DNA of 8,058 nucleotides, taken from Prevotella sp. (GTDB lineage Bacteria; Bacteroidota; Bacteroidia; Bacteroidales; Dysgonomonadaceae). Below the pieces are notes generated by a model that did no database searches, had not been told where the DNA came from, and saw only the letters and a program-made list of their open reading frames with translations. This document shows positions 1 through 6,836 of this stretch, in pieces (the stretch's first letter is position 1; each line of letters begins with the position of its first letter). A program made the position numbers and the translations under genes. The stretch spans positions 1-8,058 of the forward strand of contig JAISKQ010000074.1 of assembly GCA_031260865.1 (NCBI GenBank). The letters run 5' to 3'.

Positions 1-1433
1 GCTATAACACTGGAGCCGCGCTGTTGGCAATGCAAGGGTTTGTGATACCGGTTCAAGAAAACCTGAATCAATTTGTGGAAGGACTTTCGGGCGGGGAATT
101 TGGCGGATATGTGGCGGCGGTGAATCCTTGGGGAGAAGGCTGTTTCGCTACGTACAATCCTCCTGTCAACTGGAACAGAGCTTTTTTCAATGATGTGATT
201 TCCGGAATATATCCTCAATATTTACCATTGTCCGCCATTACAAACGATCCTGTTGTGCTCGCGTTGGCAAAACTGTATCGCGTGGCTGCCATGCACCGGG
301 TAACGGATGCTTACGGACCTATTCCTTATTCGAAAGTAGGGAAAAATACCGAGGGTAATTCACTTAGCGCTCCATACGATTCGCAGGAAGAAGTATATAA
401 GCAAATGCTGGTGGAATTGGACGAAGTAATAGCGGTTTTGGTGGAAAACAGATATATCGACGCCGCCTCTTACGCTAAATTCGATAATGTGTATAGTGGT
501 TCGATGGAGAAATGGGCTAAATACGCAAACTCGTTGAAACTTCGCATAGCGATGAGAATGGCGTATGTGGATCCGAATTTGGCGAGACAAACTGCCGAAC
601 AAGCCGTGTCGAATACACTTGGCGTGATGGAGTCCAATGCCGATAACGCCTTTCTGAAGGTTACGAAGAATCCTTGGGATTTGCAGATAAACAACTGGAA
701 TGACTCCCGTGTGGGAGCTGATATTGTGTCCTATATGAATGGTTATAAAGATCCGCGCAGGGAGAAATATTTTACCAAATCGGGATTTGCCGGTATCGAT
801 TATATCGGTATGCGGGGTGGTTTGTTAGCTGCGTCTAAAGCCCCTTTGCTGCCATTCTCAAAAATGATTGTGGATGTCACCTCTCCGTTGCTGTTGATGA
901 ATGCCGCCGAGGTTGCTTTCTTGAAAGCCGAAGGAGCTTTGCGCGGATGGAATATGGGAGGACAATCGGCTGAAGCATTGTATAATAGAGGCATCGAATT
1001 GTCGTTCGAGCAACTTGGGGCTTCGGGTGTCGCCGCGTATATAGCGAATGATTCGGATATACCGGCGGGATATGTTTTCCCGTTAGGCAATACGAATTAT
1101 GATTTCAGTTCCAGATCCACGATTACCATCAAATGGAATGGCGGAGATTCTTTCGAACGGAATCTGGAACGGATTATCACTCAAAAATGGATCGCGATAT
1201 TTCCGTTGGGTCATGAAGCGTGGGCGGAATTTCGCCGTACCGGATATCCTAAGTTAGCGCCTGTTGTGGAAAACAAGAGTGGCGGAACAATTCCGATCGG
1301 AAGTTTTATAAAACGTTTGGCTTTTTCCGATACCGAATACGCGGAGAATAGAGAAAATGTATATGAGGCGTTGGGTTTATTAAATGGTCCTGACAATCAG
1401 GGTACAAAATTATGGTGGGACAAGAAAAATTAA
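1..1433 (+). CDS. SusD/RagB-family outer-membrane glycan-binding lipoprotein (5' end missing)
   Basis: This is the C-terminal ~476 residues of a SusD-like protein, the surface lid that binds glycan and hands it to the SusC TonB-dependent porin. The frame is open to base 1 (YNTGAALLAMQGF...), so the TTG at 24 is internal and the true start, signal peptide and lipobox lie upstream. Family hallmarks seen: an early helix with VIPVQENLNQF, then RVAAMHRVTDAYGPIPYSK, the helical stretch SMEKWAKYANSLKLRIAMRM, LLMNAAEVAFLKAEGALRGW (TPR-like part), and near the C-terminus ITQKWIAIFPLGHEAWAEFRRTGYP. These fit the SusD subfamily in which the lipoprotein pairs with GH18-containing N-glycan loci (SusD-like_2/RagB type; the exact Pfam family was not checked). 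The full protein would usually be about 500-550 residues. The next gene starts 6 bases after the stop, so they are co-transcribed. Glycan specificity cannot be read from the sequence and is inferred from the neighbours. Confidence 0.93.
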   Translation, partial: YNTGAALLAMQGFVIPVQENLNQFVEGLSGGEFGGYVAAVNPWGEGCFATYNPPVNWNRAFFNDVISGIYPQYLPLSAITNDPVVLALAKLYRVAAMHRVTDAYGPIPYSKVGKNTEGNSLSAPYDSQEEVYKQMLVELDEVIAVLVENRYIDAASYAKFDNVYSGSMEKWAKYANSLKLRIAMRMAYVDPNLARQTAEQAVSNTLGVMESNADNAFLKVTKNPWDLQINNWNDSRVGADIVSYMNGYKDPRREKYFTKSGFAGIDYIGMRGGLLAASKAPLLPFSKMIVDVTSPLLLMNAAEVAFLKAEGALRGWNMGGQSAEALYNRGIELSFEQLGASGVAAYIANDSDIPAGYVFPLGNTNYDFSSRSTITIKWNGGDSFERNLERIITQKWIAIFPLGHEAWAEFRRTGYPKLAPVVENKSGGTIPIGSFIKRLAFSDTEYAENRENVYEALGLLNGPDNQGTKLWWDKKN

Positions 1434-1439
1434 TATATC

Positions 1440-2483
1440 ATGAAAATAAAAATTGACTTGAGAATAATTGTTTTATCTGTTTTCTTTATATCAATCGCAG
1501 GGGTATTTTCTTCGTGTGACGATTGGACTTTACCCGAAAGCCTTGAAATAGAAAAACCAAGTGTAGAAACAGGGAATGACGCGTTGTATCAGCAATATTT
1601 GAAAAATCTGAGAGATTATAAAGCAAGCTATCATCAGCTTTTAATCGGTTGGTTCGACAATAGTAACAAGACCTACGTAAGTAGAGGTATGCACCTGAGT
1701 TCTTTGCCCGACAAGGTTGATATTGTTTCTTTGATGGAGCCTGATAATCTTACCAACGCGGAATTGGACGAAATAGCATCCTTGAAAAATGATAAGGGAA
1801 CAAGAGTTATTTACACGATCGACTATGATGCGATCGCCCGAAGTATCGACACGGAGATTACCGCGGCTGAAGACGCCCTCAATGAAGGCGAATCAGTGGT
1901 TGTCCCTGATTTCTTCGACCGATTGGAACAAGAACTGGATATTCGATTTGCGTTGTTCGCGAAGTATGGCTACGATGGCTTATGCCTTGGTTACATGGGA
2001 TTTTCCTTACAGTTTCCAACAGTGGCGGACACAGAACGGCTCACACGCGTGCAGGATATGTTGTTTCAAAGGTTGAATAACGTGAATGCGAAGCTATTGT
2101 TATTCGCGGGATTGCCCGAAAATATCATCGACAGAAGCCGCTTGGAACAATTCAATTACATCGTGTTGCAAACACAATCGGCTTTGGATATGAGCCAGAT
2201 TGACGTTATAGCAGCCGCGTCTTTGCAGACGGGAGTTCCCGCCGACCGGATTATTGTGTCGGCGTATCCACCTTCATTAGACCCCACCGATACAAAGACA
2301 GGCGTATTCGCGGATGGAAGTAATTCGATTGTAGGTACAGCGAAGTGGCTTAAAACGCCCGGCGCTTTCACGAAAGAAGGACTTGCCGTGTATAGGATCA
2401 ATGATGATTATTACAACTCTGCGTCAGATTATAAATACACCCGAGAAGCGATTGAGATAATGAATCCTTCTCCTAAAAAATAA
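1440..2483 (+). CDS. GH18-fold surface lipoprotein lacking the catalytic glutamate (probable glycan-binding protein)
   Basis: A 347-residue lipoprotein: hydrophobic signal (residues 9-23), lipobox ending at Cys26, then Asp-Asp, which fits surface export in Bacteroidota. The rest reads as a GH18-type (beta/alpha)8 barrel. Candidate strands: YHQLLIGWFDN (64-74), VDIVSLMEP (93-101), TRVIYTIDYD (121-130), YGYDGLCLGYMGF (176-188), KLLLFAGLP (218-226), FNYIVLQTQ (238-246), RIIVSAYPP (270-278) and GLAVYRINDDYYN (313-325). At strand 4 GH18 enzymes carry DGxDxDxE; here it reads DGLCLGYM, so both inner aspartates and the catalytic glutamate are replaced (Cys182, Gly184, Met186). It is therefore very unlikely to hydrolyse by the GH18 substrate-assisted mechanism. 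The probable role is a surface glycan-binding protein that kept the substrate cleft; GH18-like non-catalytic proteins occur at this position in related PULs. It lies 6 bases after the SusD-like gene and 7 bases before the next. Fold call good; binding role inferred. Confidence 0.85.
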   Translation: MKIKIDLRIIVLSVFFISIAGVFSSCDDWTLPESLEIEKPSVETGNDALYQQYLKNLRDYKASYHQLLIGWFDNSNKTYVSRGMHLSSLPDKVDIVSLMEPDNLTNAELDEIASLKNDKGTRVIYTIDYDAIARSIDTEITAAEDALNEGESVVVPDFFDRLEQELDIRFALFAKYGYDGLCLGYMGFSLQFPTVADTERLTRVQDMLFQRLNNVNAKLLLFAGLPENIIDRSRLEQFNYIVLQTQSALDMSQIDVIAAASLQTGVPADRIIVSAYPPSLDPTDTKTGVFADGSNSIVGTAKWLKTPGAFTKEGLAVYRINDDYYNSASDYKYTREAIEIMNPSPKK

Positions 2484-2490
2484 TTAGATC

Positions 2491-3720
2491 ATGAAACAAT
2501 ACAGTATTATATATTTGATTATTATAGCATCTGCCTTGACCTTTTTATCAGGATGCAGCAGGGTGGACGAGACAGAGTCGAACTTTGATAATGTGGCTTA
2601 TATCGAAAAAGCGAAAAACGTCCAGTCCGAGTTTATCGGAGTGAGGAATAAAGACGTTCAGGTGGAAAAAACGATTCAAGCCGCTTTGGCTTTGCCGACG
2701 GATAAAGAAATCCGGGTAACCTTCAAAGTGGATAAGTCTTTGGTGGAAACCTACAATGTGACAAACCTCGCCGAATGCGAAGCGTTGCCGGACGAATTTT
2801 ATGAACTATCCGGTACAGAAACCTTTATTCCGGCGGGTGAAGTCCGTTCAACGGAAATTCAGATACAATTTAAAAACTTGTCTAATTTGCCGCGAAGTAA
2901 GACATTTATCTTACCGATAAGCATAGATAACGCGAATATTGGAATCTTGAATGGGGCTAAAACCTTTTATTACCTATTGAGAAAAGGCGCGCCTATTACC
3001 ATCGCCGCCAATATCGACAAATCGGCGCTTTATGTACCTACCATGACAACGACAGGTGTGGCGAGCGGATTGAATAATTTGACTAAGGTAACGCTGGAAA
3101 CCCTTGTGCGCGCTCAGCTTTGGGGTGGTAGTGAAGCCGGCATCTCCACGTTGATGGGAATAGAAAGCTATTTTCTGATTCGTTTTGGAGACTCGAATTA
3201 TGAAGACCAAATACAAGTCGCCGCGGCTTCGTTCGGAGGAAATTGGCCGGCGAAAGACGCTGCTAAAAGGTTGCCTAAAGGAGAATGGTTGCATATAGCC
3301 CTTACTTATGATCTTGGTACCCACGAAATGATTCTTTATGTGAACGGTAAAGTGCAGGCTAAAACCATTCAAGGTACTGCTGCTACCATGGATCTGACAC
3401 GCATTTCGGGCACTAACCCGACGAATCGATTTTTCATAGGAAAATCGTGGAGTGACAACAGATATTTTCATGGGGAAATTTGTGAAACACGTATTTGGAA
3501 TGTGGTGAGGACACAAGAAGAACTGAATACTTCTAAATACGAAGTGAACCCGACCTCCGGCGGATTGCTCGCTTACTGGAAGTTTGACGAAGGAGAAGGA
3601 ACGGTTATACACGATTATACCGGAAATGGTAACGACCTCTCACTGGCTCCGCTCGAAGGCAGCGGCGGTGGTTTCAGTAATCCGTTCTCATGGGTTGCGG
3701 TAGAATTAGGTGAAGAATAA
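2491..3720 (+). CDS. DUF1735-LamG (concanavalin A-like) surface lipoprotein
   Basis: A 409-residue lipoprotein with signal peptide and lipobox LSGC (Cys22), followed by the acidic run DETE. Residues ~35-166 match the DUF1735 / BT_3987-like N-terminal domain: VRNKDVQVEKTI, IRVTFKVDKSLVETYNVTN, a variable loop, FILPISI and the closing FYYLLRKGAPI. Residues ~175-405 are a LamG/concanavalin A-like jelly roll: WLHIALTYD (266-274), LYVNGK (282-287), FFIGKSW (314-320), GEICETRIWNVVRTQEEL (328-345) and AYWKFDEGEGTVIHDYTGNG (361-380). No catalytic signature was recognised, so it is most likely a surface glycan-binding protein of the PUL, with DUF1735 as a spacer or binding module. It shares its N-terminal module with the next gene, whose C-terminal half is a GH18 enzyme instead. 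The ATG at 2491 is supported by the signal peptide directly after it. The ligand is unknown; an N-glycan or its protein carrier is inferred from context. Confidence 0.88.
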   Translation: MKQYSIIYLIIIASALTFLSGCSRVDETESNFDNVAYIEKAKNVQSEFIGVRNKDVQVEKTIQAALALPTDKEIRVTFKVDKSLVETYNVTNLAECEALPDEFYELSGTETFIPAGEVRSTEIQIQFKNLSNLPRSKTFILPISIDNANIGILNGAKTFYYLLRKGAPITIAANIDKSALYVPTMTTTGVASGLNNLTKVTLETLVRAQLWGGSEAGISTLMGIESYFLIRFGDSNYEDQIQVAAASFGGNWPAKDAAKRLPKGEWLHIALTYDLGTHEMILYVNGKVQAKTIQGTAATMDLTRISGTNPTNRFFIGKSWSDNRYFHGEICETRIWNVVRTQEELNTSKYEVNPTSGGLLAYWKFDEGEGTVIHDYTGNGNDLSLAPLEGSGGGFSNPFSWVAVELGEE

Positions 3721-3731
3721 GTGCTAATAAA

Positions 3732-3736
3732 AAGGA
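3732..3736 (+). promoter_or_regulatory. Probable ribosome-binding site selecting ATG 3745
   Basis: AAGGA within an A-rich stretch ends 8 bases before the ATG at 3745. A longer reading from GTG 3721 is possible, but that codon abuts the previous stop, and the extra eight residues (MLIKRNKI) would precede an already complete signal peptide. The ATG at 3745 is preferred. Confidence 0.55.
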
Positions 3737-3744
3737 ATAAAATT

Positions 3745-5196
3745 ATGCATACAAATCATATAAAACGAATGAAATGGGGATTATATACCTTGTTTCTGAT
3801 TGCAGCTACCCTGTTCGTATCCTGCGGGGACGATAAGATAGTGATAGGAGAGGTTGATGAGTTTCCTTATCAATCGGCAAATGAAAGTTACGCGCTTTTG
3901 AAGCATCAGGGAAGTGTAAACGATGTGCTGAATGTGGATGTGCGGAATAATGACGCCAGAAATGTATTCGTAAAGTTGACCAAAGCCGGAGAAAACGATA
4001 TAACAGTCAACCTGAGTATCGATCCCAGTTTAGTTAGTGTGTACAACAAAACCAATTTCACACACTATGAACTTTTCCCTGCTAATTTGGTGTCTATCGA
4101 CAATAACGGAACGGTGAATATTGCCAAATGGAGAGCCGAATCGGAACCTGTGGCAGTTCATTTTACCAAAGACAACACATTGGAAGGCAATACATATCTG
4201 TTGCCGATAAGGGCTAACGCCGGCTCTAATGTCAATATTTCAGCCGAAGGACAGGTCATTTACTATGTGATAAATGTAGCCAAACCGATACCGAGTTCAG
4301 CAAAAAGCGGATGGGATGGCGTCAGTATTTGTTATGTTGAGGTAAATTCAAATAGTCCGCTCAATGTAGGTACTTATACATTAAAAGACAGTGGAAAACC
4401 ATTCTTCGATATTTGTAATATCTTCGCGGCGAATCTCAACTATAACGCTGAAACAGGAAAGCCTTATCTGTACTTCAACGATAATGTGCAACACCTGTTG
4501 GCTAATCGGGATAAATACATCAAACCATTGCAAGACAAAGGAATAAAAGTATGTTTGAGTATCCTTCCCAATCATGGTGGCGTCGGCTTGCTGAATATGA
4601 CCAATGCCGCCGCTAAGGAATTCGCGATGGAAATAAAGGCGGCGATAGACGCTTACGGTCTCGACGGGGCGGACTTTGACGAGGAATGGGCGGATTATGG
4701 CAATAACGGATTGCCGGCAGCAAACACCACATCGTATGGTCGGTTACTTTTCGAAGTACGAAAATTGTTGCCAAAACCTAAATTGATAACAGTCTATTAT
4801 ATCGGAGTCACCTCGGCAGGGTTGACAAACCCTGTTGAAGGACTTTCGATCGGGGAAATAATAGATTATTCGTATTATCCGTACTATAATTCGTATTCAA
4901 CCTCTTATACCGCTATCGGCGGGCTGACCAAGGCTCAATGGGGTCCATATCCGTATGCGTTCCATGGAACGAATGGCAGCACGGTATATCCGGCTATCAG
5001 TACGACAAATATTAATAACCTGAAGAATAACGGATATGGAGTCAATTTGATGTACGACTTGAGAGGATATTCCGAAACACACGCGAATGACGCGAATAAA
5101 GGAATTATGGACTATTCGGATCGATTAACCATTTTCTCCAGGATTCTTTATGGAGAGGACGTTGTAGCCGGAGAAATCTTTCTAAAAGATTGGTAA
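3745..5196 (+). CDS. DUF1735-GH18 endo-beta-N-acetylglucosaminidase (EndoH/EndoF-like) lipoprotein
   Basis: From ATG 3745 the protein has 483 residues. The signal peptide ends in VSC (Cys27), followed by GDDK, consistent with display on the cell surface. Residues ~40-182 are a DUF1735 module (ITVNLSIDPSLVSVYNKTNF, YLLPIRA, VIYYVINVAKPI). Residues ~187-480 are a GH18 barrel with strands GVSICYVEVN, FFDICNIFAAN, KVCLSILPNHGG, the catalytic strand DGADFDEEW, LITVYYIG, IIDYSYYPYYNSY and VNLMYDLRGY. The DGxDxDxE motif is intact: Asp307, Asp310, Asp312 and acid/base Glu314. The text after it (ADYGNNG) and the NHGG, YYIG and PYYNSY segments resemble EndoH/EndoF1-type enzymes rather than chitinases. 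Known members cleave between the two GlcNAc residues of N-glycan cores, often high-mannose ones, releasing the glycan from protein. It is probably the endo-acting enzyme of this PUL. Exact specificity (high-mannose, hybrid or complex) is inferred, not shown. Confidence 0.92.
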   Translation: MHTNHIKRMKWGLYTLFLIAATLFVSCGDDKIVIGEVDEFPYQSANESYALLKHQGSVNDVLNVDVRNNDARNVFVKLTKAGENDITVNLSIDPSLVSVYNKTNFTHYELFPANLVSIDNNGTVNIAKWRAESEPVAVHFTKDNTLEGNTYLLPIRANAGSNVNISAEGQVIYYVINVAKPIPSSAKSGWDGVSICYVEVNSNSPLNVGTYTLKDSGKPFFDICNIFAANLNYNAETGKPYLYFNDNVQHLLANRDKYIKPLQDKGIKVCLSILPNHGGVGLLNMTNAAAKEFAMEIKAAIDAYGLDGADFDEEWADYGNNGLPAANTTSYGRLLFEVRKLLPKPKLITVYYIGVTSAGLTNPVEGLSIGEIIDYSYYPYYNSYSTSYTAIGGLTKAQWGPYPYAFHGTNGSTVYPAISTTNINNLKNNGYGVNLMYDLRGYSETHANDANKGIMDYSDRLTIFSRILYGEDVVAGEIFLKDW

Positions 5197-5239
5197 GAAA
5201 GACGCAAACTATGTATAACTATTTAAAATGTAGAATTAT

Positions 5240-6718
5240 ATGAAAAATTTCAATAAATTATTGATTGTCGGATTCGCCGCGATAGCTGCTATCGCCTGTT
5301 CCGATGATAAAAATAATATACTTCAGGAGGCGGCAAGTAATCTGGTGAAAGAGATTACGTTGGATGTAAACGGAGGCGAAATCGTCCTTGCCGACGCCGG
5401 GGATATGACAACGGTGAAAGTGACAGCCAAACCGACAGACGCGGAAGATATAGGCTATTATGAGTTTCGCTCGGGAGACACGAAGGTGTTTACGGTTGAC
5501 AACAAAGGCGTAATCACGGCGACAGGTCAGGGTAGCGCTCTTTTGAGCGTTGTGGCTAAAAACAACGCGAGTGTGACAGCTAAATGCAATGTGTTGGTTG
5601 TTGGTACTCGAATCACTTCGATAGAGATAAGCAATACGTATAAAGATTATACCGTGACGCGGACAAACGCGGCCGGTCCCAGCTTCAATCTATTGCAGCA
5701 GATCACTATTTTGCCAAGCGACGCGAACACCAAGTTGCTAAAATATACTTCATCTAATCCCGAAGTAGCCACAGTGACCGAGAATGGAGTTGTCACAGCC
5801 GTTTGGAAAGGGCAAACCGAAATAAAGGCGGAAGCGACCGACAAGAGCGGTGTATTTGCCGTATGTAAATTGACCGTTAATATTACTCCGGTAACGTCCA
5901 TCGCTGTTGGAGCCAATGTTCAGAAAATAAGGCTAAATACGCTCTTCAACGATGATAACGAAAATCTGGTTTACACCGTAACGAAAGGAACCGCGAATGC
6001 CGCCAGAATTACGGTTCTGCCAACTACTGCCACGCTGAATATCCTTGATTACATTTCGTCTGCTCCCGCTGTGATCGCGGTAGCGGCTAACGCAAGCAAT
6101 AATCTTGAAATAACGCCTAAAACCGGCGGAACGGCTAATGTTACAATCAATTCGACTGATGGTTCTAATTTATCCGCTCAGGCACAAGTCGAGGTCTATA
6201 GCATACTCGACCGCAGCCGTTGGACTATTAAAGAATCTACTCCTTCGGGAAGTGTCACAGAAAGTAACGGTGATGTATGGGGTGGTCCGATAGAAAATGT
6301 GATACGCGACGATGACGCGGCGGGTCTAATCAAAGCCGGCGCGCCGGGCGGTCCGGCAGCGGGCAGCGATGTGTATTTTGTTGTGGACTTAGGCGAAGCC
6401 AAGGCATTCAATTATATGATTGTTTCCGGCACATGGTCAGGCGGTATTAATACCGGCGTTAAAATTAACAGGCTGACATTGTATGGCAGTAACGACGGGA
6501 CTACCTTTACCGCTCTTGGTCCTGACAGGACGATAAGCACAAGTACATACAATACAATGATGTGGTTGGATGGATTGAATACATCAAATCTTTATCGTTA
6601 TGTTAAAGTTGTAGTGACAAGTACATCTTATGGATATAGCGCGAACGGAAACGCGAATCAGAAAGTGACCCATTATGTTATTCGAAATTTCAGACTGGGA
6701 ATAGGTGCGCAACAATAA
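5240..6718 (+). CDS. Lipoprotein with Big2-like Ig repeats and C-terminal F5/8 type C (discoidin) domain
   Basis: A 492-residue lipoprotein: short signal peptide, lipobox AIAC (Cys20), then SDDK, fitting surface export. Three bacterial Ig-like modules follow. Module 1 (~35-121) contains KVFTVDNKGVITATGQGSA; module 2 (~125-215) has the classic Big2 core SSNPEVATVTENGVVTA; module 3 (~218-320) is diverged (ITVLPTTATLN...ISSAPAVIAV) but aligns with module 2 (ITILPSDANTK...TSSNPEVATV). Residues ~323-488 read as a galactose-binding-like F5/8 type C domain: VIRDDDAAGLI, YFVVDLGEAKAFNYMIV, KINRLTLYGSNDGTTFTALG, YRYVKVVVTSTSYG and a closing HYVIRNFRLG. No enzymatic motif is visible. The Ig modules probably act as a stalk holding the discoidin-type carbohydrate-binding domain away from the membrane. 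It starts 43 bases after the GH18 gene, the largest gap in the operon, and is the last gene before the terminator. The ligand is unknown. Confidence 0.87.
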   Translation: MKNFNKLLIVGFAAIAAIACSDDKNNILQEAASNLVKEITLDVNGGEIVLADAGDMTTVKVTAKPTDAEDIGYYEFRSGDTKVFTVDNKGVITATGQGSALLSVVAKNNASVTAKCNVLVVGTRITSIEISNTYKDYTVTRTNAAGPSFNLLQQITILPSDANTKLLKYTSSNPEVATVTENGVVTAVWKGQTEIKAEATDKSGVFAVCKLTVNITPVTSIAVGANVQKIRLNTLFNDDNENLVYTVTKGTANAARITVLPTTATLNILDYISSAPAVIAVAANASNNLEITPKTGGTANVTINSTDGSNLSAQAQVEVYSILDRSRWTIKESTPSGSVTESNGDVWGGPIENVIRDDDAAGLIKAGAPGGPAAGSDVYFVVDLGEAKAFNYMIVSGTWSGGINTGVKINRLTLYGSNDGTTFTALGPDRTISTSTYNTMMWLDGLNTSNLYRYVKVVVTSTSYGYSANGNANQKVTHYVIRNFRLGIGAQQ

Positions 6719-6750
6719 AGCGATAAGGATATTATCTTTATAATTGTGTA

Positions 6751-6785
6751 AAAAAAGCTACAGGTTTTGCGACCTGTAGCTTTTT
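6751..6785. terminator. Bidirectional rho-independent terminator between convergent units
   Basis: A perfect 9-bp stem GCTACAGGT / ACCTGTAGC (6757-6765 with 6772-6780) encloses the 6-base loop TTTGCG. It is flanked by an A tract (6750-6756) and a T tract (6781-6785) that extend the pairing to 14 bp. On the + strand it lies about 32 bases after the stop of the discoidin gene. On the - strand the A tract becomes a 7-base U run, so the same hairpin can terminate the DUF2807 unit that ends at 6837. Confidence 0.9.
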
Positions 6786-6836
6786 GCTTATTCATCTCGG
6801 AACCTGTTTGGTCTTGTTCGTGACTATACGTCCTTC

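Larger units (their letters stand above)
1..6718 (+). other. 3' part of a polysaccharide utilization locus, probably for N-glycans
   Basis: Five same-strand genes with small gaps: SusD-like, GH18-fold pseudoenzyme, DUF1735-LamG, DUF1735-GH18 and Big2-discoidin. The four complete proteins are all lipoproteins with acidic residues soon after the lipid-bearing cysteine. A SusD homologue next to glycan-binding lipoproteins and a surface endo-glycosidase defines a Sus-like system. The EndoH/EndoF-like enzyme points to N-glycans on host, dietary or microbial glycoproteins as substrate (inference). The SusC partner and any regulator must lie before base 1; no regulator or promoter is visible inside the unit. 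Confidence 0.82.

Noticed and set aside
24..26. TTG as the start of the SusD-like gene
   Set aside because: The frame is open to base 1 and the residues before it continue the SusD-family alignment; the real start is outside the window.
1440..2483. Calling this gene an active chitinase or endoglycosidase
   Set aside because: The catalytic glutamate and both inner aspartates of the GH18 motif are replaced, so only the fold is supported.
2974..3612. 212-residue open frame on the - strand inside the LamG gene
   Set aside because: It lies fully antisense to a well-supported DUF1735-LamG gene, shows no recognisable domain or signal peptide, and its composition (rich in Ser, Arg, Phe, His) is that of a shadow frame.
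3721..3723. GTG start directly after the preceding stop for the GH18 gene
   Set aside because: The ATG at 3745 has AAGGA at a suitable distance and gives a normal lipoprotein signal peptide, so the longer reading is less likely although not excluded.
5197..5239. Possible internal promoter in the 43-base gap before the discoidin gene
   Set aside because: The gap is AT-rich but no Bacteroidota-type -7 TAnnTTTG with an upstream TTTG was found.
6721..6740. Short inverted repeat GATAA...TTATC after the discoidin gene
   Set aside because: Only a 5-bp AT-rich stem; the strong hairpin just downstream explains termination.
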